Assembly (NCBI RefSeq): GCF_900099695.1
Contig: NZ_FNCY01000010.1
Span: 84,706 to 148,705, forward strand
Reading direction: 5' to 3'
Length of the DNA: 64,000 nt
Origin: Propionivibrio dicarboxylicus
GTDB lineage: Bacteria; Pseudomonadota; Gammaproteobacteria; Burkholderiales; Rhodocyclaceae
Both the position numbers and the translations under genes were made by a program. The stretch's first letter is position 1; each line of letters begins with the position of its first letter. Shown here piece by piece: positions 17,936-28,900 of this stretch. Below the pieces are notes generated by a model. The model saw only the letters and a program-made list of their open reading frames with translations. It did no database searches and had not been told where the DNA came from.

Positions 17936-18499
17936 ATGAGAACGCTTGTAAAACTGCTGATGGTTGTTGCATGGATGTTTCAAACCGGCGTGGCGACAGC
18001 CGCTGACGACTCAAGCTATGCTTCCGCGGTGGCGCAGTGGAATTCATACACGGATGTCGCCGACTGGTTGCGCAGCAACTTCAAGTTCGATCACGGCAGG
18101 TTGAACAGCATACTGCAACGTACTCGGCAAAACGGTCCTTCCGGGTTGCTTGCTCGCACTGCGGAGGGGACGTTCAAACAAAAATCGGGTTATTGCACCG
18201 ATGCCGCCGCTTTTGCCATCCAATCCCTGAATCAACTCAGGCCGGAGTACGCAGCCAAGTACATCTTCGTCAAGAATCGATTTGGACAGCCGCATCATTG
18301 GGTTGCAGGCTTCATGGTCGACGGAAAGATCATGGTCATTGACTATGGTGCTTCAGCCGAGTGGGGCGGCATGAACGGCGTCCACGGCCCCTATGATTCG
18401 CTCGACCAATATGCGGACTTCATCAATTCACTTCGCATTGCGAGATTCGCCGCCGAGTCGGTTGAATGGCGCGGCGTATTTCCCGGCCAACAAGACTGA
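17936..18499 (+). CDS. Exported transglutaminase-like cysteine peptidase-fold protein
   Basis: This 187-residue product has a Sec signal peptide (MRTLVKLLMVVAWMFQ... cut after VATAA) and a transglutaminase-like core. The order Cys (SGYCTDAAAFAIQ, about residue 91), His (QPHHWVAGFM) and Asp (VIDYGASAEWGG) fits the papain-like triad of this superfamily. GAGGAG lies five bases before the ATG. Such periplasmic domains act as peptidases, amidases or crosslinkers. It is a single gene next to the selC tRNA, and the partner is unknown. Confidence 0.75.
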   Translation: MRTLVKLLMVVAWMFQTGVATAADDSSYASAVAQWNSYTDVADWLRSNFKFDHGRLNSILQRTRQNGPSGLLARTAEGTFKQKSGYCTDAAAFAIQSLNQLRPEYAAKYIFVKNRFGQPHHWVAGFMVDGKIMVIDYGASAEWGGMNGVHGPYDSLDQYADFINSLRIARFAAESVEWRGVFPGQQD

Positions 18500-18516
18500 C
18501 TTGGCCGAAAGCCAGT

Positions 18517-18612
18517 TGGCGGAAGAGAGCAGGAGTCGAACCTACCCGGGCCCGTTTAACGGGCCCTACCGGTTTTGAAGTCCGGCCGCCCCACCGGGGA
18601 ACGATCTCTTCC
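18517..18612 (-). tRNA. selC: tRNA-Sec (anticodon TCA), CCA encoded
   Basis: The complement is a 96-base selenocysteine tRNA. It has the diagnostic 8-bp acceptor stem (GGAAGAGA/TCTCTTCC), a long extra arm with a 7-bp stem (GGGCCCG-TTAAA-CGGGCCC), T loop TTCGACT and discriminator G followed by CCA. The anticodon TCA (18576-18578) decodes UGA. The anticodon stem reads CCGGA/ACCGG and so ends in an A-A mismatch beside the loop. The gene lies about 1.4 kb beyond selB and serves the selenoprotein FdnG of the same region. Confidence 0.96.
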
Positions 18613-19032
18613 GTAACTTGAAGTGCAAGGGCTACGGCAGAATCCATCAAGCATAAAAGCAGCCCTTGTTCTGCCTGCGCCTTCTTCGAGGCAATCATGG
18701 CAACAATTCGGAACGGTGGCAACCGTTATCAGATGGATGAATCGTCGCTTGTCGCGAAATTGTCTTCGACCTTGAGGCGTGCATGGAAATGGGGCGAACT
18801 TTCGTGTGTCAGATGCGAGTTGGCGAAGATACATGGACAGCGACTGGACCACGGATTACTCCATCCGGGCGATATACAAGGGGCGTCCCTTTACGGCTTT
18901 TTACAGTTGTTAGTACTGGTGATAGAATCGCGCGCCTTGATTTTTCAAGCACTTCATGCGTTAGGCGGCCAATGCAACCGGTGGTTGGCGCGTGCCATGG
19001 CGCGACTGTATTTTATTTCTTAAGAGGATGTC
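18613..19032. other. 420-base region between selC and the Tsx-like gene, possible gene remnant
   Basis: It must contain the selC promoter (minus strand) and the Tsx-like gene promoter. A plausible protein-like piece, reading MDSDWTTDYSIRAIYKGRP and ending at a TAG near 18911, is open only back to a TGA near 18778. Another frame starting at 18697 (MATIRNGGNRYQMDESS) covers the segment just before it. The pair could be a small gene broken by a frameshift, but nothing identifies it. No repeat was seen. Confidence 0.35.
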
Positions 19033-19890
19033 ATGGCATTGAAACATTGCGCATTCGCAGCCTTCATCGTTGGCGCGGCATGTTCCGCTCAGGCGCTTGA
19101 TTGGCAGGATAATTCGATCGGTTATCGTTACGGAACGCATTTTGCGGAACCGTTCAACAACGATATCGTGGCCAAGAACATCGTGAACTTCACGCATGTG
19201 AGCGGTTACAAGTACGGCTCGAACTTCCTCAACGCCGATTTCCTGTTCTCGAACAAGAAGGATCCGGTTGATGTCGGATCCAACAACGGAGCGCAGGAAG
19301 CTTATGTGGTCTATCGCCACACGCTCGATCTTGGCAAAGTGTACGGCAAGGATTTCAAGGTCGGCCCGGTGCGCGGCTTCGGTGTGTCAGGCGGTTTCGA
19401 CTGGAATACCAAGCGCGATGCAGGCTATAACTCGAAAAAGCGCATGCTGGTGGCCGGTCCGACGGTAATGTTCGACGTTCCCGGCTATCTCAATGTCAGC
19501 GTGCTCGAACTTTGGGAAAGCAATGCTCCCTACAATGGCTTCAGCGCAACCAGTACGCCGCGTTATCACTACAAGGCGCATCCGATGCTGGAAACGACTT
19601 GGGGCATCCCGTTCACGGTCGGTTCCCTGCCGCTGAGCTTCGAAGGCTACGCGTTGTTCATCGCGTCGAAGGGTAAGGACGAATTTGGCGTCGATACCGC
19701 AAGCGAGACCAATGTGGACGCGAAGCTGATGTACGATGCCAGCGGTATCGTCGGCGTTCGCAAGAATACGTTCAAGGTCGGTGCCGAATACCAATACTGG
19801 ATGAACAAGTTTGGCAACAACCGCAACGGAGCCGCCGGAACCGGTGCGTTTGCACGCACCCCGATGATTCGCGCCGAGTACCATTTCTGA
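19033..19890 (+). CDS. Tsx-like nucleoside-specific outer-membrane channel protein
   Basis: This 285-residue beta-barrel protein has a signal peptide ending SAQA and a mature start LDWQDNSIGYRYGTHFAEP, the typical opening of the Tsx/outer-envelope family. Alternating aromatic strands run through the sequence, and it ends with the outer-membrane insertion motif AEYHF. AAGAGGA precedes the ATG. Tsx allows nucleosides and related compounds to cross the outer membrane. A strong terminator follows, so it is monocistronic. Confidence 0.88.
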   Translation: MALKHCAFAAFIVGAACSAQALDWQDNSIGYRYGTHFAEPFNNDIVAKNIVNFTHVSGYKYGSNFLNADFLFSNKKDPVDVGSNNGAQEAYVVYRHTLDLGKVYGKDFKVGPVRGFGVSGGFDWNTKRDAGYNSKKRMLVAGPTVMFDVPGYLNVSVLELWESNAPYNGFSATSTPRYHYKAHPMLETTWGIPFTVGSLPLSFEGYALFIASKGKDEFGVDTASETNVDAKLMYDASGIVGVRKNTFKVGAEYQYWMNKFGNNRNGAAGTGAFARTPMIRAEYHF

Positions 19891-19941
19891 TTCAAGTGTC
19901 ATCGTCTCTGGATCGCTCGGCAGGCCAGGGATAGATTACTG

Positions 19942-19978
19942 AAATCCCCCCTCTTCGCAAAAAGAGGGGGATTTTTTT
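19942..19978 (+). terminator. Rho-independent terminator of the Tsx-like gene
   Basis: AAATCCCCCCTCTT pairs with AAGAGGGGGATTT with one bulged C. The stem runs into seven T residues, 52 bases after the stop codon. Confidence 0.9.
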
Positions 19979-20045
19979 CGTACTGGCGGCCGCTGCGTTG
20001 AAAGGGTAATGCGAGATAGCGTCGGGCGAAACGGAGATACGCACC

Positions 20046-21968
20046 CTAGTCGGGCGTGAACAATTTCATCCGGTTTTCGCCGGGCGTGTCGCGCAAGAGA
20101 TGTGTATCCCGGACACGCCGGGTGTAACCGATGCGATCGAAGAACTCGAGAATCTGAATGGCGACCTTGCGTCCCCCTCCGATTTTGTCGCGCAGATCGG
20201 CGGCGCGGGCGGCGCCGTTCTGGTCGCACAGTTGCGCGACCATTTCCGCCAGGTCGGCGATTTTGCTGGCGGCGAAATAATGGTCGAGCGCGACCGGATA
20301 GACTTCGCCGAGACGGGCGACGCGCTTGAGCAACATGCGCACGTCGTTTTCCCCATGGCCGGTCGATCGCGCGATGTCGCGCACGCGCGGCGGGTTGTAA
20401 GGCTCGGCCAAGAGCAGCGGTTGCAGCGTTTCCCATCGACGTCGGTCGTGGTCGCTAAGTTGAACGCGGTGTCCCGGCAGGTGCAGCCACGCGCCGGTCC
20501 TGGTAATGCGTCCGGCATCGAGAAGTTCGCCGATCAGCGCGTCGAAGGCACGTCGTGACAATGATGGATGCGTCAGCCGGCGCAGACGGTCGTTTTCGAT
20601 GCCGGCCATGTCGGGGTGGCGGCTGTGCTCCGTGCTCAGCGCTTCGGTGACGCGGTCCTGAAGCGTGGCCCACTGCCGTGTCGAATAGGCGGCGTTGCCG
20701 ACAACCCGCAGCGCGAGCGATGAACACAGCGCCGCCAGTCCCGTCGCGTCGAGATTATGGTTGAGCGAGAAACTGGCGAGGTCGGCGCCGCCTGCTTGCC
20801 GGTCAGCCATCATCGCCAACGCGCCGGCGCTATCGTCGGCAGCCAGGGCCGCCAACAAGGCCAGACGCTCGGGCGCGCGCTTCTTGCGTGCCGGCGGGAA
20901 GACGTCGAGCACTTTGCCACCCGCCAGCGTCACCCGGGCGGCGGCGTCGCGAAGGATGAGACGGTCGCCGGCAAGGGCGTTGGTCTCGCGTTCGAGGACA
21001 AGTTCGGCGAGCCCCGTGTCGCCAGCTTGCACGGATTCCGATGACAACAGAGCGACGCGAGCGGGGATGTCGTCGCTGCCAAGGTGAACATGGACATGTG
21101 TCCAATGTTGCAGCGGTGGCTGCGAAGGCAGGACGCGCAGTGCGACGGCGAGACAGCGCTGTGGGTGAAGAAGGGTCGGGTCGATGACCCACATGCCGCG
21201 TTCGATATCGCTCTTTTCGATGCCGGCGAGCGCAAGCGCAATACGCTGTCCGGCATGGCCGCTCTCGGTTGCTTCGCCCTGTGCGCGCAGACTGCGGACG
21301 CGAACGCTTCTCCCGCCAGGCGAGAGGACGAGCGTGTCGCCGACCTTGACGCTGCCCGAAAATGCCGTGCCGGTGACGACGGTGCCGGTCCCGGCAAGCG
21401 TGAAGACGCGATCGACGGCAAGACGGAATCGGCCTTGTGCCGTACGCGCCGCAAGACTTGCAGCGCAGGTTTCGAGGTGCCGGTTCAGGGCGTCGATGCC
21501 GATGTCGTTGCGGGCATCGACGGCAAAAATGGGCGCGTTCCGGAGCGATGTGCCTTCCAGCAGTGCCTCGATTTCCATGATGACATCCGCCTGACGCCCA
21601 GCATCGGCGAGGTCGATCTTGGTCAGCGCGACGGCCCCCTGGCGGATGCCCAGCAGTTCGATGATGTCGAGATGTTCGCGCGTTTGCGGCATCGGGCCGT
21701 CGTCGGCGGCGATGACGAGCAGCGCGAAATCGATGCCGGTAGCGCCCGCCAGCATGTTGTGGATGAGCTTTTCGTGTCCGGGGACGTCGATGAAACCGAG
21801 TACCGGGTCGGCGGCGCCGGGGGCGGGCAGACGGCGGAAAGCGTAGCCGAGGTCGAGGGTGATGCCGCGTTCCTTTTCCTCACGCAGGCGGTCGCAGTCG
21901 GTACCGGTCAGCGCCTTGACCAGCGTTGTCTTGCCGTGGTCGATGTGGCCGGCCGTGCCGATAATCAT
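20046..21968 (-). CDS. selB: Selenocysteine-specific elongation factor SelB
   Basis: This 640-residue GTPase delivers Sec-tRNA to UGA codons marked by a SECIS hairpin. The N-terminal EF-Tu-like part has G1 [13 protein letters not shown]2/G3 [12 protein letters not shown] and [15 protein letters not shown], and G4 ALTKIDLAD. Four winged-helix domains at the C-terminus, the SECIS-binding part, include [17 protein letters not shown] and [17 protein letters not shown]. The ATG at 21968 overlaps the selA stop in ATGA, so the two are translationally coupled. The frame is open upstream within selA, but the GTPase N-terminus fixes this start. Confidence 0.97.
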   Translation of the reverse strand: MIIGTAGHIDHGKTTLVKALTGTDCDRLREEKERGITLDLGYAFRRLPAPGAADPVLGFIDVPGHEKLIHNMLAGATGIDFALLVIAADDGPMPQTREHLDIIELLGIRQGAVALTKIDLADAGRQADVIMEIEALLEGTSLRNAPIFAVDARNDIGIDALNRHLETCAASLAARTAQGRFRLAVDRVFTLAGTGTVVTGTAFSGSVKVGDTLVLSPGGRSVRVRSLRAQGEATESGHAGQRIALALAGIEKSDIERGMWVIDPTLLHPQRCLAVALRVLPSQPPLQHWTHVHVHLGSDDIPARVALLSSESVQAGDTGLAELVLERETNALAGDRLILRDAAARVTLAGGKVLDVFPPARKKRAPERLALLAALAADDSAGALAMMADRQAGGADLASFSLNHNLDATGLAALCSSLALRVVGNAAYSTRQWATLQDRVTEALSTEHSRHPDMAGIENDRLRRLTHPSLSRRAFDALIGELLDAGRITRTGAWLHLPGHRVQLSDHDRRRWETLQPLLLAEPYNPPRVRDIARSTGHGENDVRMLLKRVARLGEVYPVALDHYFAASKIADLAEMVAQLCDQNGAARAADLRDKIGGGRKVAIQILEFFDRIGYTRRVRDTHLLRDTPGENRMKLFTPD

Positions 21969-23371
21969 GCCAATGCCTTTTTCATGGCGTCGAGTTGTTG
22001 CGCAAAGCGCGCTTCGTCGGGGACTTCGAGACAGCGCATGTCGAGCCAGAGCGCATCGTCGCGCAGGTGGCCGATGACCGGTGTCGGTAACGCACGCAGC
22101 GTGCTTTCGAGTCGTTGCAGCGTTTTGCCGGGATGTTTTCCCGGTGGGCGCAGGACGATCGCCATCGAAGGCAGACGTTCTTCCGGCAGCGCGCCGCTGC
22201 CGATCTGGCTGCGGCAGGGCTCGCACACGACCTGGGCGAGCGTACCGACGACGTCTTGCAGGCGTGGTGCGAGGCGTCTTGCGGTCGCCTCGATGTCGCT
22301 CGTGGGACGCGTCAGCAGTCGCAAGGTCGGCAGGCGTTGCGCCAGTCGATCCGGGTCGCGGTAGAGCCTGAGTGTCGCTTCCAGCGCTGCCAGCGTCGTC
22401 TTGCCGACGCGCAAAGCCCGTTTGAGCGGATTTTTCTTGATCTTCGCGATGAGTGCCGCGCGGCCGACGATGATACCGGCCTGCGGGCCGCCGAGCAGTT
22501 TGTCGCCGGAGAAAGTGACGAGATCGGCGCCCGCTGCCAGCGCACGCTGCGGCGTCGGTTCCGCCGGCAGGCCGTAGGCGCTGAAGTCGGCGAGTGTGCC
22601 GCTGCCGAGGTCCACGAGCAGCGGCAGGCCGTTGGCATGGGCGATGTCAGCGACCTCCGCGTCGGGCACTGAGTGGGTGAAGCCGGTAATGGCGTAATTG
22701 CTGGTGTGCACTTTCATCAGCAGCGCCGTCTTGGCGCCAATGGCATCGGCATAGTCGCCGGCGTGCGTGCGATTGGTGGTGCCGACCTCGACCAATCGTA
22801 CCTGCGCCCGACGCATGACATCCGGGATGCGGAAAGCGCCGCCGATCTCGACGAGTTCGCCGCGCGAAACGATCGCTTCCTTGCCTTGGGCCAGGGCATT
22901 GAGCGCCAGGAGTACGGCAGCGGCGTTGTTGTTGACGACGGTGGCGGCGAGATCCGGGAACTTGGTGCCGAGAATTTCCTGGAGCAACGGGGTGATCAGG
23001 TCGTCGCGGTCGCCGCGCGTGCCGGCGTCGAGGTTGTACTCAAGCGCGCAGGGCGAGCGGGCGGCATCGCACATGCTGGCGATGGCGTTTTCGGCGAGTT
23101 GGGCGCGTCCGAGGTTGGTGTGCAGGACGGTGCCGCTGAGATTGAAGACGGGGCGCAGGCGCGGACGGGCGAGGCGGTCGATGCGGCCGGCGATGGCGTC
23201 GAGCAGTTCGGCCTCGTCGGGCGTCGGCAGACCGCCGCGGATACCGGCTCGAGCCGCGGCCAGTTCGGCGCGGATGCAGGCGGTGACAAGCGTGTGGCCA
23301 TGGTCTTCGATCAACGGCGCAACGCGCTGCAACAGTCGATCAACCGAGGGGAGCGATATCGTTGGTTTCAT
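21965..23371 (-). CDS. selA: L-seryl-tRNA(Sec) selenium transferase SelA
   Basis: This 468-residue PLP enzyme converts Ser-tRNA(Sec) to Sec-tRNA(Sec) using selenophosphate. Family marks are [45 protein letters not shown] and the PLP lysine in [13 protein letters not shown] at residue 291, close to Lys295 of E. coli SelA. The N-terminal LPSVDRLL segment fits the tRNA-binding domain. It lies 47 bases after fdhE and overlaps selB by 4 bases. The selenophosphate synthetase gene selD is not in the window. Confidence 0.97.
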   Translation of the reverse strand: MKPTISLPSVDRLLQRVAPLIEDHGHTLVTACIRAELAAARAGIRGGLPTPDEAELLDAIAGRIDRLARPRLRPVFNLSGTVLHTNLGRAQLAENAIASMCDAARSPCALEYNLDAGTRGDRDDLITPLLQEILGTKFPDLAATVVNNNAAAVLLALNALAQGKEAIVSRGELVEIGGAFRIPDVMRRAQVRLVEVGTTNRTHAGDYADAIGAKTALLMKVHTSNYAITGFTHSVPDAEVADIAHANGLPLLVDLGSGTLADFSAYGLPAEPTPQRALAAGADLVTFSGDKLLGGPQAGIIVGRAALIAKIKKNPLKRALRVGKTTLAALEATLRLYRDPDRLAQRLPTLRLLTRPTSDIEATARRLAPRLQDVVGTLAQVVCEPCRSQIGSGALPEERLPSMAIVLRPPGKHPGKTLQRLESTLRALPTPVIGHLRDDALWLDMRCLEVPDEARFAQQLDAMKKALA

Positions 23372-23418
23372 GCATTCACCCGGACCGGGCAGAAAGTGAT
23401 GTTTATGTCATTGTGTGC

Positions 23419-24330
23419 CTAGCCGGCACCTCCGAGCAAGAGCAGGTTGGGGCCACTGCGCGAATAGCCGGCTTCGTCCACGAGGAGATCGAGCGCCAGC
23501 GTGGCGAGATCGTCGGCCACCGGGTCGACGCCGGGGTTCTTTTCCTGCGCCATGATCTTGAGGTAGCTCTTGCAATGATCGCAGCATTCGGCGCGTACGC
23601 TACCGTCATCGCCGTCGATCTGTCGGTAGTTTACGTCGCGGTCGGTGTTGCAGGCAGTGCAGGTGGCGCGCGGCACATTCCATTCGGTGTTGCAGAGCGA
23701 GCAGTGCAGGTAGCGCAGGTTGTTGATTTGTGCCGAGGTCTTGAGAATGCTGGCAACCGGCAAACTGCCGCAACAGGGGCACAGTTCCGACGGATCGGGG
23801 ATGGCGAGCGTCTTTACGTCGAGGCGGGCGGCGAGGGCGGTCCAGATCGTCTGCAGCGCGGCCGCGACGATCGTCGTCTCGGGCAGGGCGTCAGGGTCGA
23901 TGCGCCCATCGAGCAGTGCGTCGGCGATGGCGTCGAGTTCCGTCACGGTCATCGCGCCAAGCGCCGCCAGCGGCGCATGCATCGCTTCGGGCGCGCCCTT
24001 GGCCATCTTTTCCGCCAGGCGTCTGGCGATGTCGGTCCAGTTCGCCGGGCGCGGATAGCTGAGGGCGGCGAGCGGCGGCATGCCGTGCTGGCGGGCACGC
24101 TCGACGGCGTCGGGCGGCGGTGGTGCCAGCGTATCGAGTGTCAGGGCAATGTCGTGTTGCGCCTGGGTGAGGCGACCGAGGTAGGCGAGCCAATCGCTCA
24201 GGCTGTGTTGCTGCGAGAGAGCAGCGAAGCGTGCGTGCCGGTCGGCAAAGATCCGCCCCGGTTGCGGCAGTTGGATCACCGGCGGCACTTCGGTCGAAGG
24301 ATGGATTTCTATTGTCTGCGTGGGTGTCAT
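23419..24330 (-). CDS. fdhE: Formate dehydrogenase accessory protein FdhE
   Basis: This 303-residue cytosolic protein is needed for activity of respiratory formate dehydrogenases; E. coli FdhE is an iron-binding rubredoxin-like protein that interacts with the catalytic subunits. Its four CxxC-type knuckles are visible: LCPCCGSLP, HCSLCNTEW, TCTACNTD and ECCDHCKSY. The start MTPTQTIEI at 24330 has GGA spaced before it; the open frame upstream runs into the terminator hairpin. It follows the fdnGHI operon and precedes selA. Confidence 0.95.
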   Translation of the reverse strand: MTPTQTIEIHPSTEVPPVIQLPQPGRIFADRHARFAALSQQHSLSDWLAYLGRLTQAQHDIALTLDTLAPPPPDAVERARQHGMPPLAALSYPRPANWTDIARRLAEKMAKGAPEAMHAPLAALGAMTVTELDAIADALLDGRIDPDALPETTIVAAALQTIWTALAARLDVKTLAIPDPSELCPCCGSLPVASILKTSAQINNLRYLHCSLCNTEWNVPRATCTACNTDRDVNYRQIDGDDGSVRAECCDHCKSYLKIMAQEKNPGVDPVADDLATLALDLLVDEAGYSRSGPNLLLLGGAG

Positions 24331-24350
24331 GCAATTCCAGAGTGAATCCA

Positions 24351-24386
24351 AAAAGACCCCGCAGCCCGGCTTCACTGCGGGGTTTC
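24351..24386 (-). terminator. Terminator between fdnI and fdhE
   Basis: ACCCCGCAG (24356-24364) and CTGCGGGGT (24375-24383) form a perfect 9-base stem with a 10-base loop. On the minus strand it is followed by CTTTTTGG. It should end or attenuate the fdnGHI transcript before fdhE-selA-selB. Confidence 0.8.
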
Positions 24387-24400
24387 CCAGAGAGAACCGT

Positions 24401-25021
24401 TTATTTCCCCGTCATTTGGCGGTACCACGCCCGGTGGTGCTGTTTTGCCCAGGCGCGCGTGACCGTGCCGTACCACATGGCCCGGATCGTCCCCTTCGTC
24501 CAGATCGCCGCATACACATGCACGATGGCAACGAGGATCATGATCGTTGCCGCCGCGGCATGGACGACCGCGGCAAGGCGGACGATTCCGACAGGGAAGT
24601 TGAAGTAGGCACGCCACATCAGGAGGCCCGAAATGACGAGGGCACTGACGCATACGGCCATGCTCCAGAAGACCATTTTCTGGCCGGCGTTGTACTTGCC
24701 TTGTTCGGGCATGTTGTGGTCGTTGCCTTCGATCATTTCACCAACCCGGGTCAGCCATTCGCGGTCGGCATCGTTGATCAGGTTCAGTTGCCAGAAGCGG
24801 AAGAACATGACGACGAAGGCGATTCCGAGAATGACGCCAAGATACGGATGGATGATCCGCGCCCAGGCGCCGCCGCCGAACAGTTGCACGAGCGGATAGA
24901 AAGCCGGGTGGAAGAACGCGAGTCCCGAGAGCGCCAGCAGGATGAAGCAGATGCCGGTTACCCAGTGATTGGCGCGTTCGGCTGCGTTGTAGCGCGGGAG
25001 GTCTTTGGGGTCGCGGATCAT
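24401..25021 (-). CDS. fdnI: Formate dehydrogenase gamma subunit, cytochrome b556
   Basis: This 206-residue inner-membrane di-heme cytochrome passes electrons from the FdnH clusters to quinone. It has four membrane helices: around [53 protein letters not shown] and [15 protein letters not shown]. Candidate heme His residues lie in [23 protein letters not shown] and IVHVYAA. The start overlaps the fdnH stop by 4 bases. The name could equally be fdoI, since FdnI and FdoI cannot be told apart here. Confidence 0.94.
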   Translation of the reverse strand: MIRDPKDLPRYNAAERANHWVTGICFILLALSGLAFFHPAFYPLVQLFGGGAWARIIHPYLGVILGIAFVVMFFRFWQLNLINDADREWLTRVGEMIEGNDHNMPEQGKYNAGQKMVFWSMAVCVSALVISGLLMWRAYFNFPVGIVRLAAVVHAAAATIMILVAIVHVYAAIWTKGTIRAMWYGTVTRAWAKQHHRAWYRQMTGK

Positions 25022-25905
25022 GATGCGTCCTCCTTCTCGATCTCTTCCTCAATTTCCCGGGCGACTTCGTTCGGGCCCTTGATGACGTAATGGAACAGGC
25101 TGCCGAGTGCGGCGAGTCCGAGCGCGAAGGTCGCCAGCGGCTTGGTCGCGCCCTTCCAGAGCGACACGAGCGGACTGATCGACGGATTTTCCGGCAGGCC
25201 GGCGTACAGCCCCGGACGGTCGGCGTGATGCAGCACATACATCACGTGCGTGCCGCCGACGCCGGGCGGGTCGTACAGCCCCGCCTTGTCGTAGCCGCGT
25301 TCCTTGAGGTCGGCGATGCGCTTGCCGGCATAGTCCTTCATGTCCTCCTTGCTGCCGAACTCGATGGCGCCGGTCGGACAGGCTTTGACGCAGGCCGGCG
25401 CCTGGTTGACGGCTAGACGGTCCGAGCACAGCGTGCACTTGTAGGCCTTGTTGTCCTTCTTCGAGATGCGCGGAACGTTGAACGGGCAACCGGTGACGCA
25501 GTAGCCGCAGCCGATGCAATTTTCCTGGTGGAAGTCGACGACACCGTTGCTGTACTGGATGATCGCGCCGGGCGCCGGGCAGGATTTCAGGCAGCCCGGG
25601 TCGCTGCAGTGCATGCAGCCGTCCTTGCGGATCAGCCATTCCAGCTTGTTGTTTTCTTCCACTTCGGTAAAGCGCATCACCGTCCAGGCGTTCTCGGTCA
25701 GGTCGGTCGGATTGTCGTAGACGCCGACGTTATGGCCGACTTCCTCGCGGACGTCGTTCCATTCCATGCACGCCACCTGACAAGCCTTGCAGCCGATGCA
25801 GGCCGAAACATCGATGAGCTTGGCGATTTCCATCGTCTGACGCGCCTGCGGTGCCGGCGTCGTCGTGGCGGAGCGCTGTTTGATATCTAGCGATTGCAGT
25901 GCCAT
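25018..25905 (-). CDS. fdnH: Formate dehydrogenase beta subunit, four [4Fe-4S] clusters
   Basis: This 295-residue electron-transfer subunit has four ferredoxin-type Cys motifs in order: [41 protein letters not shown] and CTLCSDRL...CVKACPTGA. One C-terminal membrane helix ([19 protein letters not shown]) anchors it beside the gamma subunit. GGAGAG precedes the ATG at 25905, 12 bases after the fdnG stop. It carries electrons from the molybdopterin subunit to cytochrome b556. Confidence 0.96.
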   Translation of the reverse strand: MALQSLDIKQRSATTTPAPQARQTMEIAKLIDVSACIGCKACQVACMEWNDVREEVGHNVGVYDNPTDLTENAWTVMRFTEVEENNKLEWLIRKDGCMHCSDPGCLKSCPAPGAIIQYSNGVVDFHQENCIGCGYCVTGCPFNVPRISKKDNKAYKCTLCSDRLAVNQAPACVKACPTGAIEFGSKEDMKDYAGKRIADLKERGYDKAGLYDPPGVGGTHVMYVLHHADRPGLYAGLPENPSISPLVSLWKGATKPLATFALGLAALGSLFHYVIKGPNEVAREIEEEIEKEDAS

Positions 25906-25917
25906 ATCAGCTCTCCT

Positions 25918-28900
25918 TTAGGCTTTCTCGATGTTGACGAGGAACGCCTTGTATTCAGGCGTCTGCGTGTTGGCATCTCCGACGAACGGCGTCAGGGTGT
26001 TGGTGATGAAGCCAGGCTTCGTCGCTCCCTTGAAACCGAAGTGGATCGGAATGCCGACGGTATGAACTTTCTTGCCGTCGATATCGAATGCCTTGATGCG
26101 TTTGGTGACGACTGCCACCGCCTTGATGAAGCCCCGGTTGGAGCGGACCTTGACGCGGTCGCCGGCGGCGATGCCTTTCTCCTTCGCCAGTTCCTCGCCG
26201 ATTTCGACGAAATGCTCCGGTTGCATGATGGCGTTGACGAGCGACTGCTTCGTCCAGAAGTGGAAGTGCTCGGTCAGGCGATAGGTCGTGGCGACGTAGG
26301 GGAAGTCCTTGGCGTTGCCGAAGGCTTCCATGTCGCCCTTGTACACGCGTGCCGCCGGATTGCTCTTGGCCTTCGGGTTCTGCGGGTGCATCGGGTTGGC
26401 TTCGAGCGGCGTTTCGAAGGGCTCGTAATGCTCGGGGAACGGGCCTTCCGCCATCAGGTCGCGGGCGAACAGACGGGCCACGCCTTCCGGGTTCATGATG
26501 AACGGCATGACATTCTCTTCCGGCGCAGCATCCGGGCGCATGTCGGGAATGTCGTTGCCGCCCCAGACCTTGCCGGTCCAGCGCAACACCGTGCGTTTCG
26601 GATCCCAGGGTTTACCGCTCGGGTCGGCCGAGGCGCGGTTGTACAGGATGCGCCGGTTGACCGGCCAGGCAAATCCCCAGTTGAGGGTCTGGCCGAGTCC
26701 GGACGGATCGCTATTGTCGCGGCGCGCCGAGTTGTTGCCGGCCTGCGACCATACGCCACAGTAGATCCAGTTGCCGCACGTGGTCGTGCCGTCGTCACGC
26801 AGCATCGCGAAACTCGGCAACTGATCGCCGGCCTTGACCAGCACCTTGGTCGCGTCCTTCGGGTCGACGACGTCGGCCAGCGCCTTGCCGTTGTACTCCA
26901 TCATCAGCTCTTCCGGCGAAGGCTTGTTCGGGATGCGATACGCCCAGGTCAGCTTCTGGATCGGCTCGGCGAAGGCGCCGCCATCCTTGGCGTACATTTC
27001 CTTGAGCTTGAGGAACAGGGTCGCCATGATCTCGGTGTCGTCCTTGGCGTCCCCGGGAGGCTCTGCAGCCTTCCAGCGCCACAGGATGACGCGGCCGGAA
27101 TTGGTAAAGCTGCCGGCGGTCTCGGCGAACAGCGAGGTCGGAAGCCGGAAGACTTCGGTCGGGATCTTGGCCGGGTCGACTTCGTTGAATTCTCCGTAGG
27201 GCTTCCAGAATTCCGAGGTGTCGGTGGCCAGCGGGTCCATAACGACCATGTATTTCAGCTTGGCGAGCGCATCGCTGACCTTCTTCTTGTTGGCGACCGA
27301 TGCCAATGGGTTGAAGCCCTGGCAGAGGAAGCCGTTGATCTTGCCCTGGTACATCTGGTCGAAGATCGACAGGACGTCGGAGGCGCCGGCAAGCTTCGGC
27401 ATGTAGTCGAAGGCGAAGCCGTTGTCCTTGGTCGCCGCGTCGCCCCACCAGGCCTTCTGCAGGCTGACGTACCACTTCGGGAAGTTCTGGTAGAAGTTCA
27501 TCTGTCCCGGACGCAGCGCCTTGGTGGTCTTCTTCTCGAGGAAGCTCTTGATGTCCTTGTCGGCGTCGGTCGGTGCGGCCAGATAGCCCGGCAGTTGCTG
27601 GGCATAGAGCGCGAAGTCGGTGATGCCCTGGACGTTCGAGTGTCCGCGCAGCGCATTGATGCCGCCGCCAGCCATGCCCATGTTGCCGAGCAGCAACTGG
27701 ATCATCGCCATGCAGCGGATATTTTGCGATCCGACCGAGTGCTCGGTCCAGCCGAGCGCGTACAAGCTTGTCATGGTCTTGTTCGGCGCCGCCGTCTCGG
27801 CGATGTACTCGCAGACCTTGAGGAAGGATTCCTTCGGCGTGCCGCAGACCTTCGCCACCATTTCCGGCGTGTAGCGCGCGTAGTGCGCCTTCATCAGTTG
27901 CCAGACACAGTTCGGATCCTGCCAGCTTTCGTCGATCTTGGCGTAACCGTCCTTGTCGAGCTGATAGGACCAGCTGCCCTTGTCGTAGCTGCGCTTCTCT
28001 TCGTTGTAGCCGCTGAAGAGCCCGTCGCTGAACTTGAAGCCCGGATCGACGAGGAAGGAGGCGTTGGTGTAGGCCTTGACGTAATCCTTGTGGATCTTGT
28101 CGTTGGCGATCAGGTAGTTGATGACGCCGCCGAGGAAAGCGATGTCGGACCCGGAACGCAAGGGGGCATAGAAATCGGCAACGGAGGCCGTGCGGTTGAA
28201 ACGCGGGTCGACGACGACGAGCTTCGCCTTGCGCGTCTTCTTGGCTTCAATCGCCCACTTGAAGCCGCAGGGGTGGGCTTCGGCGGGGTTGCCGCCCATG
28301 ACGAGAATCAGATCGGCATTCTTGATGTCGACCCAGTGGTTGGTCATCGAACCACGCCCAAAACTCGGAGCCAGACTGGCCACCGTGGGGGCGTGTCAAA
28401 TACGTGCCTGGGTGTCGATCGAGGTCATCCCCAACGCGCGAATCGTCTTCACGGTCAGGTAGCCAGCCTCGTTAGGTGCCGCGGATGAAGCGAGGAAAGC
28501 GGTCGACGTCCAGCGATTGACCGTCAGCCCGTCCTTGTTCTGTACCATGAAATTGGCATCACGATCGGCCTTCATGTGCTTGGCGATGCGGTCGAAGGCC
28601 TCGTTCCACGAGATCTTCTTCCATTCGCTCGCACCCGCCTCACGCACTTCCGGCCACTTCAGGCGGTTGGCGCTCTGCACCATGTCGCGCAGTCCGGCGC
28701 CTTTCGGGCAGAGGGTGCCGCGATTGACCGGATTGTCCGGGTCGCCTTCGATGTGGATGATTTCGGCGTGCGCGTTCTTCGATTTGTCGCCGCTCGAGTA
28801 GATGAGTACGCCGCAGGAAACCGAGCAATACGGACAGGTATTGCGCGTTTCGGTGGCTCGCGTCAGCTTGAAGGTTCTCACCTCCGCCAGCGCGGCATTC

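Noticed and set aside
17517..18047. Minus-strand frame of 176 codons
   Set aside because: It overlaps the signal peptide of the transglutaminase-like gene, has no SD and no protein-like features.
21084..22364. Plus-strand frame of 426 codons
   Set aside because: It is antisense to selB and selA, which are unmistakable.
28384..28400. Frameshift or nonsense mutation splitting the formate dehydrogenase gene
   Set aside because: The frame is unchanged across the TGA, the SECIS hairpin is present and the Sec machinery is encoded nearby.
25894..28488. Plus-strand frame of 864 codons
   Set aside because: It is antisense to fdnG; the lack of stops follows from high GC and codon bias.
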